Origin: Bombardia bombarda
Lineage: Eukaryota; Ascomycota; Sordariomycetes; Sordariales; Lasiosphaeriaceae
Assembly (NCBI GenBank): GCA_030512295.1
Contig: JAULSR010000001.1
Location: 3,309,001 to 3,373,000, forward strand
Direction of reading: 5' to 3'
DNA length: 64,000 nt
The translations under genes were made by a program, and so were the position numbers. Below, one piece after another: positions 1 through 10,349 of this stretch; position 1 is the stretch's first letter; each line of letters starts with the position of its first letter. The notes below the pieces were generated by a model, which did no database searches, was not told where the DNA came from, and saw only the letters and a list, made by a program, of their open reading frames with translations.

Positions 1-723
1 ACAACACAACAATATATGCTCAAGAACTGAAAGTAATGATATATAATTTTCCTCTCATACCCTTTCCATTCTATTGTCGAAATCATGCAAATTATGTTTC
101 CCTATAAACAACACTATGATGCTGCTCATTTTTATGCCATCCAACGCTTCAAGTACAGTAAATTAAGCACACATCTTAGCTCTGGCGAAAAGAAAACTCG
201 ATGAAAAACATCAAAGAGGAAGAAAATAAATCGGCGCTAAAATGCTTTATATGCTTCCCATATGCTCGACGCTCACTCCAATGCAGCGAGGCTATGTTGA
301 CAATGTAAAACAACAGCAAGAAGGCAGAAATATGAATAAAAATAGGCCCTTCCACCAAAAAAGCAAAAAAAAAAAACCATGCAACAGAAAGTGAGACAAC
401 ATCAGTCACGATGCCAACACTGAGAATGATTTTGTTCATTAGGTCGATCCAGGCCAACACAGCTTTGAATCGCAGCCATTCTTCTTCTTCTCTGTACCCC
501 CTCCATCCTATCCACCCCACTCTCCCCAATCTCTCCTTCTTGGATCCTCTTCATCTTGCAGCTAGCCACCCTGAACTGTGGCCGATATCGTACACATCCG
601 AGTGCGTGACGCCTCGTATTATCAGGTCGGGTTATGTTAGGTTGGGTCAGGTCGAAACTCCCGCGAGGAACTACTGGTACTGTACATTAGAAATTAGGAA
701 CAGAGCATGCCCATCGTCACCAC
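1..723. other. left-edge non-coding stretch
   Basis: I see no supported gene. An AT-rich hydrophobic open frame on the minus strand (176-529) has no recognisable domain and looks like a by-product of T-rich DNA. The part next to 724 is expected to hold the 3' UTR of the glycogenin gene. Confidence 0.5.
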
Positions 724-3700
724 CTAGGTCTCAAGCACGTCTTTCTCCTCCTCTGTCGGCAGCGCAGGGGTCTCGTATGTCGGATAGTCCTCGCCCTTAT
801 CGAAAGACACGCCCGGCCCGCGATAGCTCGGCTCCGTAACCGTAATCGTCGGCCGTGCGCTATGCTCGACCGTCTCATCATGCCCCGTCGACATGATATT
901 TCTCACCGAGCTCGTCGCCGCATCAGGCTTGACCGGCTTCGGACTGAGAACTGTCGAAGAAGGCGCAACATACGTAGGCGACCTGGCATTCTCCGACCCA
1001 AACGGCAGCGACCGCGACGGAATCTCTCTTCCCTCGGTGCCAATCACCTCCTGGCCGAGGGATCCGCTTCCCCCCAGCTTCTGCAGCAGCAGGTCCGACT
1101 GCTGTTTCGCTAGCTTCTGGAGCTGGGCTACCGGGTCCTTGTGGTAGTGCAGCACGTTAGTCAAATCGCAAAGGCAGTCTGCGGGAGTCCACAAGATCCC
1201 GTGCACACATACCCAGTCAGACTGCGCGGGCACGCCCTCCGCGGCCGGCAGCTTCTCGCTCTCGTCGTCACCCAGGCCAATCCCGGGGGCACCACCGCCC
1301 CAGAATTTCGGCCGCCGGATCGGCGCGGGCGTGACGGGAAGACTGGGCCGATCGTCCTCGCTAGGGAAGTCGGTCACCCTGGAGCCGCCTCTTCTCCCCC
1401 AGCTTGACTCCTGGCCGCGGCCGAGGCCGAGGCCGGGCGTCGGCAGCTCGATCAAGCCTGGACCCTGGCTGCGCGTGCGACGATGCTTCTGGATCGCATC
1501 GACATACCGAGAGATCTGCGGCACATCGTCCCACGCGTTTGTGCGGGTAAAAGAGGACCAGGGGTCGGAGGGGGGGTTGCCTGGAGTAGTGGGCGTTTCC
1601 GGCTCGCTCTTCTGCTCCACCGGAGACGATGACTCGTCGGCTGATTGTGGATGTGATCCGGCCGAGGCATCGCCTTCTTTACCAGTCGTGTCCGGAGACG
1701 TGGGCTCCTCGTGCTGTAAGAATACGCGAGAAGCCCGTGGCTGGCTAGCCTCCCAGGGGAAGATGGGGTTCGGCTTTTGGCGTGGGGGCGCGGGCCGTTC
1801 CTTGGGCACCTCGTACCACATGTTCTTGGGAGGGCTCGGATAGCGTTCGGGAGGGACAAACGGAGCAGGATCAGATGACATCTCGTAGTGCGTCTGAGGG
1901 AAGTTGTGAGCTTCGGGTTTGGAATCGGTCGGAGGAGGTTGCCTGGATTCTGATGTTAGTGCTCTGCGCAAAACAAAATGGTGGTGTTTGGAGTTAACGA
2001 ACCTTTGAGCGTCCCAGCTTGGTACATCTGAGATTACGGCCCGCTCAGGCTTGTGCTCCTGTGGTGGCGAGTGTGAAGCCCACTGCTGGTGCGTCGGTTC
2101 CTGCCCTTCTCGAGCCTCAGTATGATTCCCGTCTTCAGATCGAAAAGACTCGCTGGGGAGGGAAATAGCATGTTCGGGTGGTGTTTGGTCAGAGCTTCCG
2201 GAATGAGACTGCTCATGGTGGTGGTGGTGTTGTTCATGATACTGATCATGGTGCTGTGTTTCACGATACTGATCCTGGTGGTGTGGTGGTGGTGGTTCAT
2301 GGTGCTGATCCTGGTGGTGTGGCGGTTCACGGTGCTCTTCATGGCGCTGTGGCTCATGATGCTGATCATGGTGCACATAATGATGAGAAGGAGCAGGAGG
2401 GTGGGCGTCACGGTGAGGGTCATGGTAAACATCATGGGACGCATGGGACGTGTGGTGCTGAGCATGGTGCTGGTTCTGGGGTGGCTCAGATGGCATATGG
2501 TAGTAAAAATCAAGTTGCTGGTGGTGTTGGTGCTGAAATTGCAACGGGGCGGAGGGAGTTGGGTTTTGATAATGCTGACCATGGACTGAGGTGGCCGGCG
2601 TGCGAGTGGGCGCAGATCCAAAGTAATTGGCGGGCGGGTGGTATTCTCCTTTCACAAAGTATTGGACCAGTTCGGGAACTGCTTGGGCTGGCTGAGAAGG
2701 CGTGGGCTTTGCTGCTGGGTTAGTTAAAGCCATGTAGGGATGTAAGTCAGGAACGCACCTCTCTGCGGTAGTGGCGGTCGTAGACAGCCCACCATCTACC
2801 AACTATTTCGTCAAAAGGTGAGCTTCCAATGCTCTTATCCCGGCCCTGTGTCCACGGTTTCTCGGAGCCGATAAAGTGGACCATATTAATGCTTGACTGA
2901 AAATGCCTAAATGCGGGCACGTATTGATAGTGAGCGGAAGGGGTGACATTATAGGTGAAGCTGAGGCGGTGATAGGTATGTTTGAAGTGCATATTCAGGA
3001 GGCCCTGGTCGGCGCCGTCAAACGATATACCCCTTTCAGCCATGGCCATCAACGCATAGTAGTCGCCCATGTTCGGGGTCAAGACCATGACGCCGGTGTT
3101 AAACAAGTCGGGCCAACCAATATCGGGCGCTGCAGAGAAGGCATGGGGAATATCGAAGAGCTCGTCGGGGGCTCTGTAGGCAACAACATCGGCATCGAGA
3201 TAGACTATCTTGCGGAATTGGGTCTGCTTCCAGAGATTGACTTTGGTGAAGGCCGAGTGCAGGTCGGGGCGGTTCATTAGGTAGAGGTTGGCTGGCTTCT
3301 CGTTGCGGATTCGGCCGACGGGAATGACATAGTCGTAGACAGCCTGTTGCAACGGTTAGCCGAGCACGATGTAGATTAAACCTGTGTGGCAGCTTGCCTT
3401 GAGCTGTGTTACAACCTCGGCCGAGATTGTGTCCAGCGTCACCAGAATGGCAAGCTTCTTGGTGGTGCCGGCATCACGTAGAGAGTGTGCGAGCACGAGA
3501 GCACCTGGCAGACGGTTTTAGCTGTAGGTTCACTACTAGAGGTGGAAGGGCACTCCATGGCTTACCGGGAAGATATGCGTCCGTCAAAAGAAGCTATCTC
3601 GAGGGGAAAACACCTTGTTAGCTGAGCTGCCCGTAAAAAAAAAAAAAGCAGGTTGTTGGTTGTTGGGCACGATGGGCGGCGCATCGCGCATCGCGAACGA

Positions 3701-3789
3701 TTGGGGTGTAAGAGGGTAACCAAGGAAGCCCTGGGTTGGCACTTATAACTCACACTGGCGTATACATCCTCACCCTCTGGCGCAGCCAT
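724..3789 (-). CDS. glycogenin (GT8 self-glucosylating glycogen primer)
   Basis: Glycogenin transfers glucose from UDP-glucose to one of its own tyrosines and primes glycogen synthesis in the cytosol. My model has six exons: 3754-3789, 3566-3593, 3398-3504, 2759-3343, 2003-2691 and 724-1942, giving 887 aa. The GT8 domain fills residues 1 to about 250. It shows the metal/UDP-binding DAD (107-109), NTG (139-141), DQGLLN (169-174) and an HFIGSEKPW block. Y196 lies where the glucosylated tyrosine of animal glycogenin falls. The long tail is disordered, with a His/Gln/Glu/Pro-rich tract encoded near 2080-2480. It ends in conserved blocks (WVCVHGILWTPADCLCDLT; PSYRGPGVSF) that I know from fungal glycogenins. 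The third intron (3344-3397) is GC-AG. The start is the first ATG and the N-terminus fits the family. Confidence 0.9.
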
Positions 3790-6153
3790 TGTGCGCGAAG
3801 CCCCTCGTTAGCGACTTCAAATCGAACGTCGATGTCTCAGGAGGCGCAGGAGAGACAATGTCGATGTTGACAATTGCAAATGCCACGCGGGACCGACGAA
3901 AACAAGCTGACAGAAAGTTTGGGGAGCTGCCGAAATCCAAGTCAGGTATGTATTTGGGGTCGGGTCTGGGGGAAGGAAAGCTCCAACAAGTAACAGCCAT
4001 GCTTGGCCCCAAAAAGCTCCCGATATTCGCTAAAACAGCGCGCACCACCCACTGGCCACCGGCGACCCCGGTCTATCTATTTACAGGGGGCAATTACAAA
4101 ACCCGGCTTCTTGTTGCATCAGATAATCACCGGGGACGCAGAGCTCGATAGCAAATCCAGCTCGAGTCACGATAACATACGCGATGCCTTTTTTGTCTTT
4201 CCATCCCGCGCCGTGCGTGTTACAACAATCAATATTATTGTCAGTGTCAGCCATCTTATTCAACAAGGAATTATTTAAACGGGCGGCTCTCAGCCATTGC
4301 AGACGCCATCAACGGGTTTTCACAGAACCATGCACTTCGTATGTGCTAGCTGGGGATGGTGGAGTGATTGAAGAGTCTGGCCCCCTTGTATGTCCATGAT
4401 GCACGATGGAGATGCCGTGGGAGAAATAAGGTGTCCACAGCATATGACTGCATGCAGCTGCATACGGGAGAGTGGATGACGGCTAGAACTAGGACTCGGA
4501 TTCCCTCGAGCTGAGCAGACTTGAACAAATTTCTATTTTTTTTTCTTTCTTATTTTCTTTTTAGTTTATTTGCCATCGTGGTGGACATGCGGCCGACCTC
4601 TGGTCAACTTCAATCTCGAGCTCGTTTCGCCAAGACCAGCGACCGTTTAAATGTTTCGTTTTGAGACATGGCTTGCAGCAGTGCTCCTGTGGGTTGGCAG
4701 GTCTGGCAGATTGGGTCGCGACTGAGGTACGACCAGGGCAGCCCTGTTCGAGTGGCATTCTTCCAAAAGTCACTGATTTGGAGAAACCAGACGTTATTCA
4801 GCGCGATATGCCATATCTGCTACCACTGTCAATTTTAAATATATTCAGTCCTTGGCTTTTCCATCATTCGCGGCATACCGTTGCTTGACGGATATACTTC
4901 ACAATTCTTCTCTGCAACGGCCCTCTTATTAGTGAGCTGATCATCCGTTCCAGAACGCGCCTGCCGGTAAGACTCAACAGCTGCTGCTGCAACAGCAAGC
5001 CACCACACCACCACTACCCGCCGATCACCGGCGAATCTGATTCTTGCATCATCGCGCACCCGTTGCTACTGTTATATCCCCTCCATTTATGCTACCCCGC
5101 GCGCCCCACATTCATAATAGGGAAAAAGCTTCCTTTTCCCCAGCTCTTTGCTCCAATCATTGAACAGGAGGACCCTTATTTCGGAGCCTCCGACAACACT
5201 TTCTTTCAACAACAGGGAATAAGCTCTTAGTGGTTGGTGTAACCTCTTTGGAGGGAGGCTTTTAGGCCGTTGTCGCGCATACTACATCATAAGGTACTTA
5301 CAAAGCCAGCTACCGAGAGATGGTTTTGTGAATGAGTAAGTAGTCTAGGTAGACTGACTGCGGAGACTGCAGATTATACAAGAGTATCCTGTTATATACA
5401 GCACGTAATGTATGCCGACGTATGCTCCTGAAAAGAATATTGTCAGTAAATTTCTAGCAAAGTTGGGGGACCAAAAGTCGGGCCCCACTTGCGCAGGACC
5501 TCGCAACCAAGTGTAGAGCGATCAATTTTGCTATACTAAAAATAAGGTTCACTAACAGCGGTACATGTACATCTTGTCGGATAGCACTCACAGGGCCGCC
5601 CCAACTATAAACTGTAGAAGTTGCATTGTAGTTGTACCTCAAGAAGTGGTGATTTGTAGCAGGTGAAAGTGGTAAGTTTCGGTGTAAAACGGCTCTTGGG
5701 GCGAGACTTTTAGACCCCAACTATAGGTCCAGTGATATTTCATGTGTAATGTGTCAAAGTGCAAGAATGAATCACTTCAGAGGGTTTGGGGCTCATCATA
5801 CGTTAATACAACGAGGGTCTAACGAAAGAGCATATAGACATTAGTCGGTCTAGAAGACCTGAACCCAACCTCTGACACTTATGCTACTATCAATCGTTTT
5901 CTGATATTATTCCCATATGCATATATATATATATATATATATATATACCAAAGTAAGGCAAGTACAGCCTAGGTAGATACCCAAGATAAGGGGCCTGGGA
6001 TACGTCTGTACTTGAAACCATCCAACCGACGCGTGCTGTAATCATCGCGAAAAGAAACCACCCCAGGATATACATCTCTTGAACCCCAGCTTTTCATCGC
6101 AGAATCGTCACCCATCTCCATGAAAAAGCAGAACTCCCTTCCTCCCTCCCTCA
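3790..6153. other. intergenic region, 2.4 kb
   Basis: No convincing gene on either strand. It holds the glycogenin promoter (left side), a T-rich tract near 4530-4562 and an AT microsatellite near 5921-5947. The right end should hold the 3' UTR of the CDF transporter. Confidence 0.5.
5921..5947. repeat. (AT)n microsatellite
   Basis: An uninterrupted run of about 13 AT dinucleotides in intergenic DNA. Confidence 0.9.
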
Positions 6154-7671
6154 TCACAAATCCTTCTTATACGCATGCTCCGGCTTATGCGTAGTCTCAT
6201 AATCAACATGGACATACGCCCTCTCCACATCCGGCAGGCTCTCCAGCTTGAACTGCAGCTCCTCCGCCACGTCGTGCGTCTCCATCAGGCTCGCATCCGG
6301 GTCCATGACAATATCCACCTCGGCAATCAGCCTCGGGCCCGAGTGGTACGCACGCACCGTATCAATCTGCTGGATCGCTGGCGAGTGCGTCAGACACACA
6401 TACGTAATCAGCTGCTGGATCTCGACATTCGCCGTGACGCCCACCAGCAACAGAAACTCAGCAAACGCAGTCCGCAGCCAAATGACGCTAATCACCACAC
6501 TAAGCACAATCGCACCAGACGGGTCGATCCACCAAGCCAGCTTGGCGCCGCCGACAGACGTCAGGATGCCGAGCCCGTTGATGAGCAGGTCGTTGCGGTG
6601 GTCCTGCCACAGGATGTTGATTTGCGAGTACTTGTCCTTGAGCGACCAGGTATACAGAAAAAGCGCCAGCTTGGTAGCAAAAGCGACGCAGACGGCCAGG
6701 ATTGACGGTAGATGGAAATTCTTGACGGGCTGCAGCGTCGCGTCGTGCTCGGCCAGCTCGCGCGCCGCGAAGGCGATCAGGATGAGCGAGACGGCCGTCA
6801 TGAGGAAGCAAAAGACAATGTTGCCCACCGTCTCGAGCCGGGCCTTGCCCGAGGGGAAGCGGCGCGGGTCGACGCGGCGCACGGCGCGGTTGGTCAGGAT
6901 CAGCGTGACGTTGCTCAGGGGGTCGAAGATGGCGTCCGCCATGGTGGTGAAGAGCGACAGCGAGCCCGACGAGATGGCGGCGTACAGCTGCAGCACGGTG
7001 AGCACCACGTTGGCGGCCAGCGATCCCCACACGGCGATCTGGAACTTGAGGTGGTCCTCGCCATGCTCTTGGCGCGCCTCGGCCCGGTGCTCCTCGACGC
7101 TCTTGAGCAGTCGCTCGATCGTCTCGTTCTGCGCCTGGTAGAAGCCCTCGAGCCGGCGCGCCTGCATGGCCGTGCGGCCGATGGGCGGTAGGCTTAGCCG
7201 GCCCAGTTTGCTGCCGTTGGTGTTTCCCTTGCCAGCGGCTTTGGTGGCGCTGCTGCTGCCGTCGCCAGCGGAGGCGCCTTCGTTGTTGTCGGCACTGCCG
7301 CTGCCAGATGAGGGCCGGGCGTCACGCTTCCTAGACGTGTTGGCCCGGATGGCGGCCAGCTCAGATGCCGTCTTGTACCTACGCGACAGCCCGTATGGAT
7401 CGTCCTCGACGCTGACCAGAGGCAGGCGGCCGGCCTTCTGGCTCTCGACCTCGACATCGGTCGCGGCTACTGGGGGGTGGCGCGCCACAGCGGCGGCGTC
7501 ATCGCCATTGACTCCATCCAGGGTCTCGACGCCGGTACTGCGCGAGCCTTGAGCCGGGCTCGCCATGCGAGAATGATGGTGGTGATGATGGTGATGGTGT
7601 TCGGGAGGCTGCGACTGCGTGCGGAAAGGGTGCGGGTGCATCGAAATGCTATGGGACAGGTCTGGTTCCAT
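6154..7671 (-). CDS. cation diffusion facilitator, Mn-type
   Basis: A single-exon, 505-aa membrane transporter of the CDF family, which exchanges divalent metal for protons. Residues 1 to about 190 are disordered and include a run of nine histidines near the N-terminus. Six membrane segments follow (about 210-400), then the cytosolic metal-sensing domain (about 410-495). The metal site in TM2 reads DAIFD and that in TM5 reads DHRND. Both are DxxxD, which is the signature of manganese CDFs; zinc CDFs have HxxxD. Mn transport into the Golgi, vacuole or a related compartment is therefore inferred. The His run could bind metal but is not diagnostic. The ATG is a true ATG and no splice sites are needed. 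Confidence 0.88.
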   Translation of the reverse strand: MEPDLSHSISMHPHPFRTQSQPPEHHHHHHHHHSRMASPAQGSRSTGVETLDGVNGDDAAAVARHPPVAATDVEVESQKAGRLPLVSVEDDPYGLSRRYKTASELAAIRANTSRKRDARPSSGSGSADNNEGASAGDGSSSATKAAGKGNTNGSKLGRLSLPPIGRTAMQARRLEGFYQAQNETIERLLKSVEEHRAEARQEHGEDHLKFQIAVWGSLAANVVLTVLQLYAAISSGSLSLFTTMADAIFDPLSNVTLILTNRAVRRVDPRRFPSGKARLETVGNIVFCFLMTAVSLILIAFAARELAEHDATLQPVKNFHLPSILAVCVAFATKLALFLYTWSLKDKYSQINILWQDHRNDLLINGLGILTSVGGAKLAWWIDPSGAIVLSVVISVIWLRTAFAEFLLLVGVTANVEIQQLITYVCLTHSPAIQQIDTVRAYHSGPRLIAEVDIVMDPDASLMETHDVAEELQFKLESLPDVERAYVHVDYETTHKPEHAYKKDL

Positions 7672-8538
7672 TGCGGGAATCGCGTCGCGCAGGCTGTTGG
7701 GATCCTGGTTGGTAGGTATAAAAGATAGGCGCGATTTTCTCCCAACTCGCAGGGGCGCTGGTTGGCTATGAAGTCGTGGACGATCGGTGACTTCGGACTG
7801 CGCTTTCCGCTGCCCGCTGCTTGCTGCTTCAACTTTCCCAGTCTGGAAAACCTTGACGGCCTAGCTTTTCTAGCAAAATGTCCCTGACGAGTCTGTGGGC
7901 AGGCGGGGAACGCAGAAGTGGCCGTGACCAGAGTAGGTTCACAAAGTTGGTCCCTTGTGTAATGAACAGTGCAGTGCAGAGAGCTGGGATGAGATCCTTG
8001 GCGCAGTTTGCGGAGAAATGGCGGGAGGGAGAGCTCTTTGGGTTCAGTCTAATGATGATAGGCACCGTGTCCGCAGTTAACCTTAACCGTTAAAACGGGC
8101 AATTCCCCATTTGCTCGCTTGTCTGCATTTATTAGGTCTAGTCCTGAATAAATACAACGGTGGCCTCCCTCTGGACCCTCTGGGCCTCTTTCTTTTAGTT
8201 GCCCAGCCATTTTGATGGAGACTGATGTGGGCTCAAGTCCATCCAGTTAGATACCTGGCGAGAATGGCGAGTGGCGATGTCGGATATATCTCGAGGATGT
8301 TAGTGTCAGCCGAGTCTCCGACGGCGCGCTGCCTGCTTCGGCTGGAAGGGCATTGCATCGGATTCCGGCAGGCACGTATCTGGGGCCGTGCATACCGGTT
8401 TGCGACGGCTCAAACTCTCGTTGTCTAGGAAGATGCGAATGCCGTCACCGTTGCTATAGCCAGCCTGTACAAGATATATGACAATCGTAAAAGAAAAGAC
8501 AGCATTCAGAACAGCATCAAAAACAAAATAATACATAA
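7672..8538. other. intergenic region
   Basis: Contains the promoter of the CDF transporter and the 3' flank of the hydrolase gene. I see no gene in it. Confidence 0.5.
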
Positions 8539-9543
8539 TCACAGCTTCGCCCCCGTCCTCTCACCCACCTCCTCCTTCCCACACCTCTTCAAAATCCAAT
8601 CCCCAACATCCCTAAAAAACTCCTCACTACACTCCCCATCCGCATGCAACTGGTGAAACCAACCCTCATATACCTTGAACCCCCTATCCTCCACCTTCCC
8701 CAAAAACTCCTCAAAATACCTCTTACTCACCTCAAAGCTCGTCGCCTTGTCCTCCGTCCCATGCCCAATCCACACACTCCTCACCGCATCTCCCCTCGGC
8801 CTCACCGCCCCGCTCGACAGCGCATTCGTCCGATCCAACATCCCCGAGATCCCCTCCAGCGTGCCCGTGTTATGCATCAACTCATCCTCCGCCAAGCTCT
8901 TCACCACCGCCGGATCCCTCGACAGATGCTCCGGCGGGATCCTATTCACAAGCTGCCGACGCGGCAGCACCTTGCCGACCAGCCTCCCCACGAGCACCGT
9001 CAGCGCGCCCGGCTTCAGCTCGGGCGCGAAGCCAATAAACGGGCTCTCGAGCAGCCAGCCGCGCACGTGGCGTGTGACGCTGTCGTCGTAGGCTGGGTCC
9101 GATGCGAGCGTCAGCGCCTGCCCGCCGCCCATCGAGTGGCCCAGGACGAAGACGGGCGGGTCCGCGGGCGAGGTGGGGAGTTGCGTCTTGATCACGGCGG
9201 CGAGGTCGGCCATGACGCGTGGGGTGCCGCCGGTGAGGCCGCGCTCTGCTGGCGTGTTGACGCTGCGGCCCCAGCCGCACTGGTCGAACCCGAAGACGGC
9301 GATGCCGCGCGCGGCGAGCGATGAAAAGAGGTTGTGGTACCGGTTCACGTGGTCGCTGAAGCCGTGCACGAAGACGACTTTTGCCTTGGGCGCGCCCTCG
9401 GGCTATGTAGATGAGTGTGTGTTAATGCGTGGTGCATCATCAGATGAGTGAGTGAGGTGAGTGAGTGAGTGACGTACAAGCCATGTCTTGGTGTAGAGGC
9501 TCTTGCCGCCAATGTTCAACGTTCCCTCCACTTGGGTTGTCAT
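8539..9543 (-). CDS. alpha/beta hydrolase, monoacylglycerol-lipase-like
   Basis: Exons 9478-9543 and 8539-9402 give 309 aa. The intron starts gtacgt and lies in phase 0. The protein has the serine-hydrolase fold of the Yju3/monoglyceride lipase group. The oxyanion-side VHGFSDH motif is near residue 35 and the nucleophile elbow GHSMGG has Ser112. The acid is in the HGTEDKA segment and the histidine in the WFHQLHAD segment close to the C-terminus, as in Yju3. The likely role is release of fatty acid from monoacylglycerol or related esters in the cytosol or at lipid droplets. There is no signal peptide. The exact substrate cannot be read from the sequence. Confidence 0.82.
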
Positions 9544-10349
9544 TTTGTCTGCTTATTGGTATATGCCTTATGAATCCAAATATTTGATATGTGCTGTTAT
9601 GATCACGAACTCGACAGCGTTCGATTGACGGGCGAGTGTGTTGTGTAAAAAGGTAAAGGTAAAGCGCTATGTGTGGAGGTCCGGGGATGGCGCCGAAACA
9701 AAGGTTCACGCCAGTCAACATTTGGTTTTAATACGTAAATGGCTTGCCTAGACGGGACGAAGGCTGATCGGTGCACCGCCACCCTCCATCTACATATCTA
9801 CATACGTATAGGTCCCCGCGATCCCCAACTAACCACCTAGGTAACCACTTCACATGGCAGTAGTAGTCTACCTATACGAACTGAATATGCCAAACATCAG
9901 ACAATACAATTCTTACACCTCTTGGTCCTCGTTCATAAGTAGCATCCATCCTATATCTCAATTGCTCACATCGAGCGGTTCCAACACGACGTCAGACCAC
10001 CTTTTCATGCGAACCAAAACCGTCAACAAAAACAACAAGTGTAATCAGAACCCCAACCAATACACTATAACAGAATTAAAGAGGTTGAAAGATAAATAAA
10101 TAACCGAAACCCTACTCCAGAAGCACTCCAGAAGCCAATGTAGCCATTTGCAATCCACCGAAGAAACACTTATTACCCCGTTGCTACTTGTCGTATCATC
10201 GTCCCGTCATCCCTTCGTAACTAGAAGAGTTTAAAACATCAACCAGCTGATATATCGCAACTGAACTCCGGTCCTACATAAAACACCCGCTGCTGAAGAT
10301 CAAGAACCTCAAAGACACGCCCCTGAGCACAAGATAAAATACGCGTGCG
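9544..10349. other. intergenic region
   Basis: Promoter of the hydrolase on the left and 3' UTR of the RFX gene on the right. No gene seen. Confidence 0.5.

Noticed and set aside
176..529. 117-codon hydrophobic minus-strand frame
   Set aside because: Composition follows T-rich DNA; no domain or homology recognised.
2089..2723. Long plus-strand frames rich in Val/Met or Gly/His
   Set aside because: Antisense shadows of the His-rich tail of glycogenin.
6248..7141. 297-codon plus-strand frame
   Set aside because: Antisense of the CDF transporter, whose motifs are unambiguous.
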